Shown here: in pieces, positions 45,701-55,765 of the stretch
How the letters are laid out: each line of letters opens with the position of its first letter
Position numbering within the stretch: position 1 is the first letter of the stretch
NCBI GenBank assembly: GCA_009746045.1
Contig: RPFO01000027.1
Coordinates: 3,477,609-3,541,608, forward strand
Direction: 5' to 3'
Origin: Mesostigma viride
Taxonomy: Eukaryota > Streptophyta > Mesostigmatophyceae > Mesostigmatales > Mesostigmataceae
Length of the DNA stretch: 64,000 bases
Position numbers and translations under genes: made by a program
The notes under the pieces: model-generated
The model's database searches: none
Seen by the model: the letters and a program-made list of their open reading frames with translations, nothing else
What the model was told of the DNA's origin: nothing

Positions 45701-46734
45701 AAGTCTTTTCATTTTGAATTTTTTGTTCTCACTCGCTTGCAACACCATAGCAAGAGGTTTGCTGGATTTTCGTCTCATTCTTCTCTTTCCAGTGATATGC
45801 CTTGCCATTAGGAATACATGGCCTTGTTAGATGACTTTCTTCATCTCGTTGAGCAGTTCTGAGGCTTTGGAGGTTATTTCAAACTTGATTGGCCTTGATT
45901 ACTCAATGATTTGCTATCGACTAAACGCTTGTCGCTGGTGGCTTCTATTTGTGGCAATTTGAGCGTCCTTTGCTTTGTAAAGCCCGCCATCATTAGAACT
46001 TTCTATTTGCAGTTGCACGAACTGGTATGTTGCATCTTCTTGCATAGCAGCTATGCCTTGTAGGCTAGTATGCTCACCTATACATCTATTCAAAATATGG
46101 TGTGCGCCACCAGCCTTGCATTCCCTTTCACTTTAGTTTCCCTTTCTATGCCTGCATTGGGAGGCATGCATGACAAGCATTGGCATGCTTCACGTTTTGG
46201 AATGCATTTGAAGGTATAGATGTTTATCTGCAAGGGCCTGTTTTTTTTTCCCCTCTTGCATGCATGGATGTGTGGAATTGTATGTTGCTTGGTTTGATTT
46301 GCCATACACATTTGCTGCATGGATTGTTAGGTGGTGATGAGCTCAAGATCATTGTAGAACGCTTACATCTATGTCAAGGATCTGATTTCTTTTCCTCTTG
46401 CATATATTGTGTCGGTTTGCTTGATTTCTTGCAGGCACCACGAGAATAAATTGCAAGCGGTCCCACTTTCAAGTTAGCATGTGACGCCCTGTCGAGCGGC
46501 CCGCTTTGTTAGCTAGCTGCCATATAGTATTTGATGAAAGGCATTGAATGCCGAAGAAAAACAGTGTTGAATAGTTGAATCAACGGGTTCCTGAGCTGTT
46601 AACAATTAAATTATTCAAACATTTAATGAAAAAATCATGATTGTTCGTGCTGTTTTGAACAGCGGTTGTTACTGGCACTGCATGCATGTGTCTGCTGCCA
46701 GCATATTGCATTATGGGTGTGTTTTTCAGCGCTG
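42781..46734. other. CACTA interior, no recognised gene
   Basis: About 4 kb without a long ORF. A tandem duplication of about 122 bp (44347-44467 and 44469-44590, with GTGTACATTTACCTTAGTAT and GCCATATGTCCATTCGTTTG) is the only clear internal structure. Short ORFs such as 43480-43668 (MNRKRRIESNGYRQIHKYEL) are unassigned. Confidence 0.55.
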
Positions 46735-47060
46735 TGTTTTCTCACTTTTCTCACTTTTCTCACGTCCTGATTTTCTCACTTTTCTCACGTCCTCATTTTC
46801 TCACTTTTCTCACGTATCACACCTCCCGTTTTTCTCACTTATCTCACGTCCAGTTTTTTTGAGATTTTTCTCACGTTTTTCCCCTTTTTTCACCTTTTTG
46901 GGGCAATCTCACCCGGGTGAGAAACGTGTTTTCTCACCCATTCTCACCCCATTCTCACCCTTTTTTCTCACCTTTCTCACCCATTCTCACCCATTTCTCA
47001 CCCTTTTTCTCACCTTTCTCACCCTTTTTCTCACCATTTCTCACCCATTCTCAAAGCCGA
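46735..47060. repeat. CACTA subterminal repeats, right (TTTCTCAC)
   Basis: Over 25 TTCTCAC motifs (for example TTCTCACTTTTCTCACGTCC), inverted relative to the left cluster. Confidence 0.85.
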
Positions 47061-47072
47061 GTTCCTAGTGAA

Positions 47073-47299
47073 CCGCAAGAAGCTCTCGGGGACTCACTTA
47101 TGCGCTGGACGACGACCTGACCCTGGCCCAGCAACAACGGCGACACAAGCTATGGCCGACCTACCTCCAGCTCCGGCACAGCGCCGGGGGGAAACCGGTA
47201 TACTGGCGGGGGGACGGACGTCATCCACGTCGACCACAAGCCCTGGCAGGCACCCCCTGCCACCCCAGTCTAGGGAATATAGCAGTAGTGTAGATTAGT
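47073..47299 (+). pseudogene. ORF1 C-terminus of element E2
   Basis: LDDDLTLAQQQRRHKLWPTY and PVYW align with E1 (DDDLTRLAQQQPRRELWPTY). It ends SREYSSSVD and a stop near 47296; E1 ends GEYSSSSVE. Confidence 0.75.
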
Positions 47300-47473
47300 A
47301 GTAAGGCTTAGTCTACCACGTGGCCCACACGCATGTGCGCCCACTGATAATGGCCCCCATGGATGATGCAATGAATTTAGCCACACCCTGCCTATACTGG
47401 GACCCCCATGGATGATGCATTAAGAATTAAGCTCAGCCCTGCCTATACAGAGACTCACTCTCTGATGAGAAGC

Positions 47474-47823
47474 CATTAATTAATTAATTAATTAATTAAT
47501 TAATTAAACTCGTGCTCCCGTTGGGGAGTCACGGAGCACCGAAGTGCTTTTGATCCCTGTGTGTGTACAACAGGAGAAAGGGCAGAGACCCCCAGTCTCC
47601 TTCATGCCTATTAGCCATGCCGCAGCTGCATCCGGGCACGCTAGCTAAACGGACACGCTAACGATCCGGCAATCTGTTGGTGCAATAAGACCCATGTGAG
47701 CATGGCATAACAAGGAGCGTGGGCAAGTAATCTGATCATAGCCAGGACATAGCATGGCTGTACAAGGACTAAGCTAAGGCTATTGCTGGTTGTGTACCGT
47801 GCGTTAGCGGTGCACGTGACTAG
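47474..47823 (-). mobile_element. SINE-like element S1, copy 3
   Basis: About 320 bp plus a shared TTAA tail. Minus strand CTAGTCACGTGCACCGC to TCCCCAACGGGAGCACGAGT. Its tail is fused to the tail of E2 in the opposite orientation (47476-47507). TSDs cannot be separated from the microsatellite. Confidence 0.7.
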
Positions 47824-48055
47824 GTATGTTGGCACAGCTAGGCAAGCATTCTAAGCATGGCTGCCATAGCGGCAGTGACTACCAATTATTACAAGCTACC
47901 GGGCTATTAGCTAGTCTAGCCCGCGGGGGCCGGGGCGTCCACATCTTGTGGTTGATCATCAGGTCCCCGCCCCTCCAGTACACCTTGGGCTTCTGCGGGG
48001 GGTCCTGCTTGTGGCGGAGGTATATTCCGCCCAAAGGTCGCGTCGCTGCTGCTGC

Positions 48056-48625
48056 TCAAGCGGGGGTCAGGTCGTCGTCCAGCGTCCAGGTGAGGTCGTG
48101 CAACCGCTTGCGACGAGAGAGGAACCGCTGCTTGTCCTCACGGGAGGGGAAGGTGAGCAGGACTGGTGGGGGAGCCGCCTTGTCCCGTGAGTGGGGAAGG
48201 CGGTGACACCCACGCAGTTCTACCTCACCTACCAGGCCCATGAGGGTAACGAGCTGGTCCTTGAGCTCGTCGGCAAGGGAGGTTGACGTCTCACCTGGCT
48301 TCTGGGGGAAACGACGCAGCACCATCCGGCACTCGCGGCGAGCGCGGTCGGTGGCCTCCCGTTGGTTGGCCTGGCGGTGGTCCTCCAGCTCCTGGAGCTT
48401 CGTGGCGATGGCATCGGTGGTCGAGGCGGTCGCTGTCCGCAGCAGGTCCGCGTAGGAGAGCGGCGGGAGGTCGCCAGCATCCTGCCGGGGTGGCTGGGAT
48501 GCACTGGTGGCCGTCTGCTCCGCTATCTTAATTTGGGGCCTGTGTGGCCAGGGCCTCGGTGTGGGCGGTGATGGCTTCAACAAGCTTCTTCATGAGCACG
48601 GCGCACTTGCCCTCCACCTGGTTAA
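48056..48625 (-). pseudogene. ORF1 C-terminal half of element E3 (RRM-like)
   Basis: NQVEGKCAVLMKKLVEAIT, then after a small frame slip IKIAEQTATSASQ, LSYADLLRTATASTTDAIAT, RRECRMVLRRFPQKPGETS, PPVLLTFPSREDKQRFLSRR and LTWTLDDDLTPA. This is the RRM-plus-C-terminal-domain layout of L1 ORF1 proteins. YWRGGDLMINHK near 47950 extends it after a stop. Confidence 0.75.
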
Positions 48626-48694
48626 GGGGTCCGGACGGACCGGAATTATTTCGCGCCAAAAAATTCCCGCCGGTACCCGACGCTATACCTCGGC

Positions 48695-49560
48695 ACGTGA
48701 AATTGTGGTGCACGATGCGCGTAACCCTTGCGCCAAGTTGGCCATGGCGACGTGCGTTCGGTAATAAATGCAGTAATATGGCAATAAGACCGCAGAAAAT
48801 TATGCAGATGCGTCAAATCAAAGTTTCATCATGATCTTGCGTAGCCTAAGATGCATTATTGACGAGATCGATGCCATTTTTCATCCGCGTTTGCGAGGGG
48901 GTCTGGCCCGGAAATCTTGCCGCAACGAATAAGCAGCAATACATGCCTACAGCGATAATTACAAAGGTTCTTAGTCCCTAGCGATGCAGAAAGCAACGTT
49001 CATTAACGGGGAGATTGAAAATGTTGAAGAACCTTTTATTTTATTACTTTTCCTCGTCATTTTCGGAAAGAAAACGCCAGGTCCTGCTTTATGCGCTGTC
49101 AACCCGTCCATGGGTGGCAGGCATTTCTTGCGCGCCTTGTCAGGAAAGATAGCATGCCATTGTACGTCTATTATCCAGTGGTTACCCCCGAAGTCTATTG
49201 CGTTTAGAAATCCCTTTATTCTAAGCTTTCAGCACGGTTTCCTGGAAGGGTGCGTTGTTTTGTTTGCCGCTTGCTGCATGCACGTCTCTAGTTTTCCGGC
49301 AGCTTTCAACCGATTCGCTTACGTTATGCGTGGCAAGCTCTGAAATCCTGTCTAGGATTGATTTGGGTAATATCAAGGTAAGCTGCTACGTTAATGTAAT
49401 GATATATAGAAGGATTTGGATGGCAGAGTGCTTATATTGCATATTCAACACGTACCCCGGCATGCCTCGAGGGCGGCGTGACCGTTGCAACAAGCTGGCG
49501 AGCATATGAACCGTGCGTCTCAACGTGCTGGGAAACAAGGTGGCTATACTTCTCTTGCTG
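48695..49560 (-). pseudogene. Module M, copy in TTAA-type element
   Basis: GTGGTGCAC...CCATGGCGACGTGCGTTC at 48710-48760, GGCAGGCATTTCTTGCGCGC at 49115-49134 and CAAGCTGGCGAGC near 49490 each match the hAT copy in order. Minus-strand translation keeps KAAGKLETCMQQAANK and PMDGLTAHKAGPG but with stops. Confidence 0.65.
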
Positions 49561-49629
49561 GCCATGCTTTGTATATGTGTAAGCTATGCTTACGTGTGTG
49601 TTCTCTTTAGATTTGTGGATCACAGCCAC

Positions 49630-50880
49630 TATGCATCACAATCAATGTGCTCTCAAGAATGCTAGCCATGCTTATGAGGATGGCTGCAAGCCATTTCTCT
49701 TATTATGGCTTTGCTGTATTTCGTGTTTGCGCTTACAGTTCTGTTTTGTTGGTTGGTTTTTGAACGGGGTGATGTGAACCTGCAGGGTTAGAACATTGTG
49801 TTATTATTGCTGGTTGATTGAGGCATCATTCTCTACTCTAAGTCAGCATAGCACGTGTATATGAGCATGCTGTTTATGCACCTTATTGTTGAGCATGGTT
49901 TACAACCATGGTGAGGTGTGGGGTGTGGCTAGCATGTACGAGTCACCCATCTAATCCCACATGTTTCTGTTGCTATTGAACGTTGCTTGGGCCTCTAAAC
50001 ATTTCTGTTATTACCAACGAAGATTGCCAACTATGCTACCATAGTGTGGTGCTGCATGCTATGAATGACCTCTCTAGTACTCAAGGCTCATGCTCAGCTT
50101 GATCCTGCATTTGGTGGCTGTTTGTATAACTCAATTGGCAGCCGTCTATGTTAGGATTCTGATGATTTGTGGTGGGCAGGTGATGAAAAGGGTTATGTTT
50201 GAGCTCATGCCAGTCTATACCAGGGTTGAGGGGTGGCAGTTGAGGACACTAGTTTATGCCATCAGTCTAGCTCAGAAGGACCTGAATTTTGATTCCAAGA
50301 TAGTTTGCATGATAAATAACTTGCTGGCACCTTGTTTGCCCCACTTGGTGGTGGGCAAGGTTGTGATTGGTGCAGCCATTTGGCATAAAACCGTATTTTC
50401 GTGCATTTTTTTTTCATACAAAAGAACATAACTGTTCACATACGTGGTCAGAATGAGCTGAAAATTGGTGCCATTGATATTCCCACCCTGTGGAAGTTGA
50501 TTTTATCTCCCTGGGCCCAACCCATGCGTATTTGATTTGATTTTTTTTTTAGTCACAAAAAAGACGTATTTTTCGGTAAACTGCATAAGTATGCCCAGAC
50601 GTGCGATTTTGGTGCTGCAAATTAGCTCCATTCTTTGGTCTGGGTGGGGATTTGAACAAAATATGGTGTTTGGTACACAAGTGTGGGGGGGTTGTCCTAG
50701 GCAATCCGTGCTTGTAGGACGTGTCGTTGCCAGATTTAGCTCCCTGCACATGTATTGTGATGGGCCTTGAACTCAACAAGTAGTGGGATGCATGCCCAAG
50801 GGTCATATTTATGGTCCCCCATCATCATTTGCATTGCCAGCATGGGTATTGACGTGCAAAACATGTGTATTCAATTTGGG
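49630..50880. other. Interior of TTAA-type element, no gene recognised
   Basis: AT-rich, with short ORFs only (longest 50090-50431, MLSLILHLVAVCITQLAAVY start). No transposase motif visible. Confidence 0.45.
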
Positions 50881-51506
50881 GGGGGGCAGGTCCGTCCGGA
50901 CCCCTTAAGGCGAGAGACAAGTGCAGCGTGCGTTTCCGATGCCTGCGCTGCGGTGTGTAGCGCCGTGAACTGGGGTTGGAGCTTGTGGACGACCTTGGTT
51001 TCCACATTGGAGACCCGGGCCTCCACCGTGTTGAGCCGCGTGGTGTTCAGGGATGTCAGCTTCTCGGCCAGCGGCCAGGTCACGTGCTCCTCCATCACTG
51101 CGCGGATGTCATCCTTGCTGAGGGAGGGAGCCGATGGGGCTGCCGGCTGCGTGGGGGCTAGGGTGCTGAGCGCTCGGAAGAGGTCGCCGAGGCTGCGCTG
51201 GTAGTAGCTGGTGAAGATATACAGGCGTTGGCGTGGTTCGGGAGAAGTGTAGAGCCAGGACGTGTCGCGGTAGTCGATAGCCGCCCCCCCCTTCTGGGGC
51301 ACGAAGAGCTTCAGTTCCTGTCTACGTGCGAGGAACTGGAGGACCTCGACGCATTCCTGCGGCGACAACTCTTGCCACGCTGTGAAGGAGAAGCGTGAGT
51401 CGCCGGGCAAGAAGTGGCGCCATTTGTGATCGTGGAAGGGTTTCTTGGGCTCTGACAGGCGAGGCGCTGGGCGAAGGTTGGGCGGGTAAGCCAGGCGGCG
51501 GGACAA
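50871..51506 (-). pseudogene. ORF1 N-terminal half of element E3
   Basis: MSRRLAYPPNLRPAPRLSEP, then FHDHKWRHFLPGDSRFSF, CVEVLQFLARRQELKLFVP and a coiled-coil-like stretch (LAEKLTSLNTTRLNTVEARV). The real element part ends at SRL (TTAA, 50905-50908); the remaining residues are transposon end. Downstream it joins NQVEGKCAVLMKKLVEAITA at 48621 in frame. Confidence 0.75.
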
Positions 51507-51770
51507 TGGCGAGGGCGAGAGGGTTGGGCTGGGCGCTGGGAAGCTGTGCCAGCTCCTTTTCCAGCCCTCGTTTTGCTTTTGGAGTCGTCAGAGCTGCTTG
51601 TAACGTGCGTAACTTTGTCGATACTGCGTGGCAGCCGTAACCGATTATACTGGCAAGTGCGTCTTAAAAAGGCGCATCGAATGCAAGTGGTCTGACCGAA
51701 TTTGGGGCTCAGACGCAAAAGATCTGAACGCCGCCGTCCGCCATACCGCCGTCAGCCATTTTCGTCGTAA

Positions 51771-51975
51771 TCTGTGAGAAGCCATGCCCTAGCCTTTGTA
51801 TAGCCATGATGATCTTCCCCCCATGACCGGCCCCCCTTAGCTGGGTTGAGCTCCGACACATCATGGTGGTGCAGGTGCCCTTGGTGCACCTATAGAGCAA
51901 GTGTCGTTTACATTCCCACCCTTGCAGGAAGTAGCTTAGAATGTATTAATTAAAAGCCATATGCCCCTTCTCTGG
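51771..51975 (+). repeat. LINE-A linker fragment between ORF1 and ORF2
   Basis: GAGAAGCCATGCCCTAGCCT (also at the 3' end of E1) is followed by GACACATCATGGTGGTGCAG and GCAAGTGTCGTTTACAT, which belong upstream of the LINE-A RT (22800-22940). It therefore shows ORF1-type and ORF2-type sequence joined in one fragment. Confidence 0.65.
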
Positions 51976-52027
51976 GATATGTGCTACGTATACTCCCAAC
52001 AATGCTCTTAAGGGGTTCGAGCCAGGC

Positions 52028-52722
52028 TTGGACATCCTTAACGAGAAAGAGCATGGCGGGGTTCGACCTGGTTACCGCCTGGCCGACCTGATTTATGCGG
52101 ATGACACCACCCTCATCGCGCGCCCCGAGCACATTCAGACCTGGCTGGACTGTCTGGGCCTGGAGGCGAGGGCGGTGGGGTTGGAGATTAGTGTCAAAAC
52201 TGAGGCGATGGTGATTGGGGCCTCCAGTACACCGCCACTGCCGCGCCTGCTCGATGGGACGACGGTCCCGTTCCGCGATCGCTTCAAGCTGTTAGGGAGC
52301 TGGCTCCCTGACACCGCCGACGATGTGGACACCCGCATCGGCCTGGCCTGGGCTAGGCTTCGTTCGCTCAACACCTACTGGCGCTCCAAGGGCCTGGGCG
52401 ACCACCGCAAGCGCATGCTCTTCAAGGTCCTCGTCCTCACGGTGCTTACGTATGGCGCCGAGGCGTGGACACTCACGCCCACACTGGCAGCTAGGCTAGA
52501 CTGCACAGTTTACAGGATGCTCCGACAGGTCCTGAACGTAGGGTTTTCCAAGCGCCCGTCATCAGAGTCTTTGTATCAGGGCATGCCTCGTATTTCGGAC
52601 GATCGAGCTAGATTAGAGACTTATAGGTTAGTTCGATTACGCGGCTCCTCCCACCCCACCCATCCATCAAGGTATATGTGCTACATGATCTCCCAACGGA
52701 GGCATGTTATAATTTAATTTAA
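52028..52722 (+). pseudogene. LINE-B-like RT fragment (C-terminal half) with AATTT tail
   Basis: ADLIYADDTTLIARPEHIQT (YADD at 52094-52105), RFKLLGSWLPDTADDVDTRI, VLTYGAEAWTLTPTLAARLD and MLRQVLNVGF. It is intact over 229 codons from its truncation point to a stop, then ends ATAATTTAATTTAATTTAAT. Confidence 0.85.
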
Positions 52723-52760
52723 TTTAATACTCCCAACGGAGTTATGTTGCTAATTTATTA

Positions 52761-54420
52761 GGAGGCGGTCCAGCGCCTGCGTTATGACGCAGCCACCGGC
52801 TCCGACGAGATTCCTGCCGCAATTGTAAAACTTGCAGCCGGATTCGAGGACACCGGTGTTATGCCGCTCTTCCGGGACATCTGCAACCGCCTTCTGCTGT
52901 CGTCGCAACCGCCTCCAGCGGCCTGGCAACACAGTTTTCGCACGATGCTGTACAAGAACAAGGGGTCGCCAGCCGACCCCGGCAACTACAGAGGGGTGTG
53001 CATTCAAAGTGCCCCCCTCAAGCTTCTTATGCGGCTCATCCTGAACCGCCTGCGCACGGCCCTGGACGGTCACCTCAGCGAGACTCAGCACGGCTTCCGT
53101 TCAGGTCGCAACACAGTACAGGCGCTCTTCGCTACTCGCCGACTGGTGGAGGAACTGCAACGCCTTCAGCCTGGTGAGTCCCCTTTGCACCTTGTGCTGG
53201 TGGACTTCATCAAAGCCTTCGATTCGGTTTTCGGCTGGCCTGCGCTTTGGGACATCCTCGAGCTGCATGTTCCGGATCCCCCGCCCCCTTATTGCTGTCA
53301 TCTGCAACCTGTATGAAGGGTCCACCACTTCGGTGCGCACTTCTTACGGGACCACGCCACCATGCCCTTTACAGAAGGGTGTGTGGCAGGGCCAGTGCGT
53401 GCTGTCGCCCTACCTGTTCATTATTGTGGTCGAATACGTAATGATTCAGGCGCGCAAGCGATTTGCCCGCATCGTGGGTAGGGAACCAGGGGTGCAGGTT
53501 GCTAACCACTTCTGGCATGGTGGAGCGGAAACGGAGATTCGGCTGGCGGACATCATCTACGCAGACGACACCACCCTCTTCGAGGCCACTGGGCACGTGC
53601 AGACATGGCTTGACTGCCTGGCTATCGAGGCCCGTGCAGTGGGGCTTGAGGTCAGCAAGAAGACAGAGGCCCTGGCGGTTGGGCTCACCCACTCACCGTC
53701 ACCCCTCTATCTCCTAGACGGCTCTCGAGTCCTGTATCGGGACCGCGTCAAGCTGCTGGGCAGCCTGCTCCCCAGCTGCGAGGCCGATGTGGACCCGATC
53801 GCATTTCCCTCGCCTGGCACGCTTTACGCCAGTACCGGGCCCTGTGGCGCAAGCCCCTGGGCAGGATCGAGAATTAAACAGGACCTGTTTAAGGTCAGGA
53901 CTCGTCCTTGAACCTGTTCTCACGTATGGGGCCGAGACGTGGACCCTCACCGCCGACCTGGCCCGCAAGCTGGACGGCGCGGTCACCAACATGCTGCGAT
54001 CCATTTTCAGAGTAGGATATGCTGCTCATGTCCGCAATGAGGACCTGTACCAGGGCATGCCATATATCACCAGCACCATTATAAGCAGCGGCGCCTGCAG
54101 CTCGTAGGGCACCTAGCTCGCACCAACCAGGTAGACACCTCACGTGGCCCTCCCGCGGGACTGCGACCAGCTCAGCCTGGCCGGCACCTCCTGACGTGGG
54201 CCGGGCCCTGTGATGCTAGACGCCGCAAGGCCCGTACCTTCAAAGAACAGCTAGTAGAGGACATGGGGGGCCTAGGCCTCTCCGTGATTTGGAAGAAGAT
54301 GATGGACAAGGCCAAGTGGGCCCTGTCAGGTCGTAGAGGACAACGAGCCCCCCCCCGTGGGGAAGCGCCCACGTGTGCAAACCCGCGGGAGGCACGCCAG
54401 ACAGCTCCCCTAGGGTAGCG
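52761..54420 (+). pseudogene. LINE-B ORF2 reverse transcriptase (frameshifted)
   Basis: AVQRLRYDAATGSDEIPAAI, YKNKGSPADPGNYRG, FRSGRNTVQALFATRRLVEE, LVDFIKAFDSV; a frameshift near 53230-53275, then RPLIAVICNLYEGSTTSVRT, GVWQGQCVLSPYLF and IIYADDTTLFEATG (YADD at 53558-53569); another near 53900, then LTYGAETWTLTADLARKLDG and a C-terminal region to about 54415. Similar to but distinct from LINE-A. 5'-truncated inside ORF2. Confidence 0.88.
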
Positions 54421-54818
54421 GGATGTTGTTTAGATAGATGTTGTAGTTAGTGATGATGATGTTAGATCGCGGTGGCAGAGGATTGTCAAGGCTCACACGC
54501 CTGCCCCTGTGGGCAAGCCCCCTCCCCCCAAGAGGAGGAGGCGTTTTGATGAGTAGCGTAGTTAGGATTTCTAGACTAGATAGCTTAGAGTTAGGTTAGT
54601 TCGATTACGCGGCTTCCTCCACTCCTCCCATCCATCATGGAATATGTGCTACATGATCTCCCAACGGAGGCATGTTATAATTTAATTTGATGTGAGATGT
54701 TGTAGGTAGCTGATGTAGATCGATTAGACCGGTAGGACTGTTTGCACCCATCCATCCATCCATCGGGGTTAAGGCTCCGTGACTCCCCAACGGGAGCAGG
54801 AGTCTAATTAATTAATTA
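54421..54818 (+). repeat. LINE-B 3' UTR and tail
   Basis: Contains ATTACGCGGCTTCCTCCACT and TTATAATTTAATTTG (where the 52.0-kb copy ends), then a further 130 bp ending GTGACTCCCCAACGGGAGCA and (TTAA)n, the end shared with S1 elements. Confidence 0.75.
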
Positions 54819-55205
54819 ATCCATTCCATCCCATGTTCCCCTCCCACTGAGGACTTATTCTGATCAGGCACTCCGCAAAGGTGAAAACCGTTTGCGTTCA
54901 GTGCCGGGCCGCGGAAAACGCGGAAAAACGCGATCTGCAAATGAATCCGACCGTAATCGAACTGGGGACCTCTCGCACCAACTTTGGCTGACTATAGGAC
55001 GGACGTCTCCGGTTACCATGGCATCGCCAACTTACACCTCCAGTCATCCGCAAAAGTTCTCCTGTCCGGGGAGTGATGCAAGCCTGTCGGATTTGGTACT
55101 AGATAAATCACTCGAGATCTGTGTGTAGGAGTACTACACACGTGTCTACAGGACTTATGCTCACGTGATGCAGTCGTGAACGTGTCTATTAATTAATTAA
55201 TTATA
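54819..55205 (+). repeat. LINE-A 3'-end fragment split by SINE S2
   Basis: CCATTCCATCCCATGTTCCC to AGGACTTAT, then the S2 insert, then AGGACTTATGCTCACGTGAT and the TTAA tail at 55185-55203. Confidence 0.8.
54859..55149 (-). mobile_element. SINE-like S2, tRNA-related, full copy (9-bp TSD)
   Basis: 291 bp between AGGACTTAT repeats (54850-54858, 55150-55158) inside a LINE-A 3' end. The minus strand carries CAGTTCGATTACGGTCGGAT, close to a pol III box B and T-arm, and TATAGTCAGCC, resembling box A. The other copy (58653-58873) shares everything from TCTGATCAG to GATGCAAG. Confidence 0.75.
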
Positions 55206-55261
55206 ATGCCACGGAGTACTATGCTGATCTCATTACAAAATAATGACACGAAAGTTTAGTC

Positions 55262-55765
55262 CGTCTGTTTTGATTCTGTCCTCTGGGCCGCTCTATGGGA
55301 GACCTGTCCTTGCTCGCGCTCGCGGCCCCACTCCCCTGATAACTGTCATCAGCACCCTGTATGAGGGGTCGACCACCTCAGAGCACAATTAACATGGCTT
55401 AATGTTTTTTCAACCCAGTTGAGCCATGGTTGTTTTTTTATTGTCACCAATCAACGCTTAAGTTTTAATGTTCATTAATGGCACAGTTCGGGAAATTGTG
55501 GAGAAGTGCATTGAACTCAGCAGCTCCTAGGTCGTTCTAACAGAATAGATTATCTCCTTCTACTGGGTTGTTGAGTTTAGGTCAAGTTAGACGAGGCCAG
55601 CATTGGTTCACGCGTGGTAGTGGAGAACTGAACCGGGTCGTAGCAGCGGCGCCCGCAACCCTGTAACCAGAGGCTGGATACATCTACATCTATCCCATTC
55701 CACCTCCATTTCATTGAGTATTTATGCTCACGTGACGAAGTCCGCTACGTGTTGATTCATTAATT
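55262..55765 (+). repeat. Diverged LINE-A fragments (RT piece and 3' end)
   Basis: 55262-55385 encodes FDSVLWAALWE and a frame-shifted PLITVISTLYEGSTTS. 55610-55765 resembles the LINE-A 3' end (CGCCCGCAACCCTGTAACCA, CTCACGTGACG, CATTAATTTATC) but is older than the other copies. Confidence 0.65.

Larger units (their letters stand above)
42405..47072. mobile_element. CACTA (EnSpm/CMC) DNA transposon, 4,668 bp, non-autonomous
   Basis: The termini CACTAGGAACTC and GAGTTCCTAGTG are perfect 12-bp inverted repeats starting CACTA. The TSD appears to be AA (42403-42404, 47073-47074). Excision in silico leaves CTTAAAAACCGCAAGAAG (LKNRKK), which matches the FLSRRKR site of related ORF1 proteins in frame. 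Both subterminal regions (42420-42780, 46735-47060) are packed with GTGAGAAA / TTTCTCAC motifs in inverted orientation, as in CACTA elements where transposase-associated proteins bind. No transposase ORF is recognisable inside. Confidence 0.92.
40179..47505 (+). mobile_element. ORF1-only LINE-derived element E2 (host of the CACTA element)
   Basis: The 5' end ACGAGCCACGAGCGGACATG then GCTGACGGCGGAGCT matches E1 and E3. ORF1 starts at 40416, is disturbed by tandem duplications at 40870-41480, interrupted by the CACTA element (42405-47072), and resumes to a stop at about 47296. A 180-bp linker and a (TTAA)n tail (47474-47507) follow with no RT. Without the inserts it is about 2 kb. Confidence 0.65.
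48626..50904. mobile_element. TTAA-target DNA transposon (piggyBac/Kolobok-like), 2,279 bp
   Basis: Perfect 16-bp TIRs GGGGTCCGGACGGACC / GGTCCGTCCGGACCCC bounded by TTAA on both sides (48622-48625, 50905-50908). Removing the element and one TTAA joins CGCCTTAACCAG (R-L-N-Q) and restores ORF1 of E3 in frame. TTAA target duplication is the hallmark of piggyBac and Kolobok superfamilies; the GGGG ends differ from the CCC ends typical of piggyBac, so the family is open. No transposase ORF is recognisable. The left third carries module M. Confidence 0.88.
47824..51770 (-). mobile_element. ORF1-only LINE-derived element E3 (host of the TTAA-type element)
   Basis: 5' end near 51765 (minus GGCTGACGGCGG, TTTTGCGTCTGAGCCCCAAA shared with E2), ORF1 from 51506, interrupted by 48626-50904, then continuing to about 47945. 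The 3' end is not resolved and abuts S1 copy 3. Confidence 0.7.

Noticed and set aside
50090-50431. 113-codon ORF as a transposase of the TTAA-type element
   Set aside because: No DDE-type spacing or piggyBac/Kolobok motif; it is too short and lies in AT-rich sequence.
54892-55128. Protein ORF with NRTGDL motif (also 58685-58867)
   Set aside because: This translation is the antisense of a tRNA-like T-arm within SINE S2 and not a protein gene.
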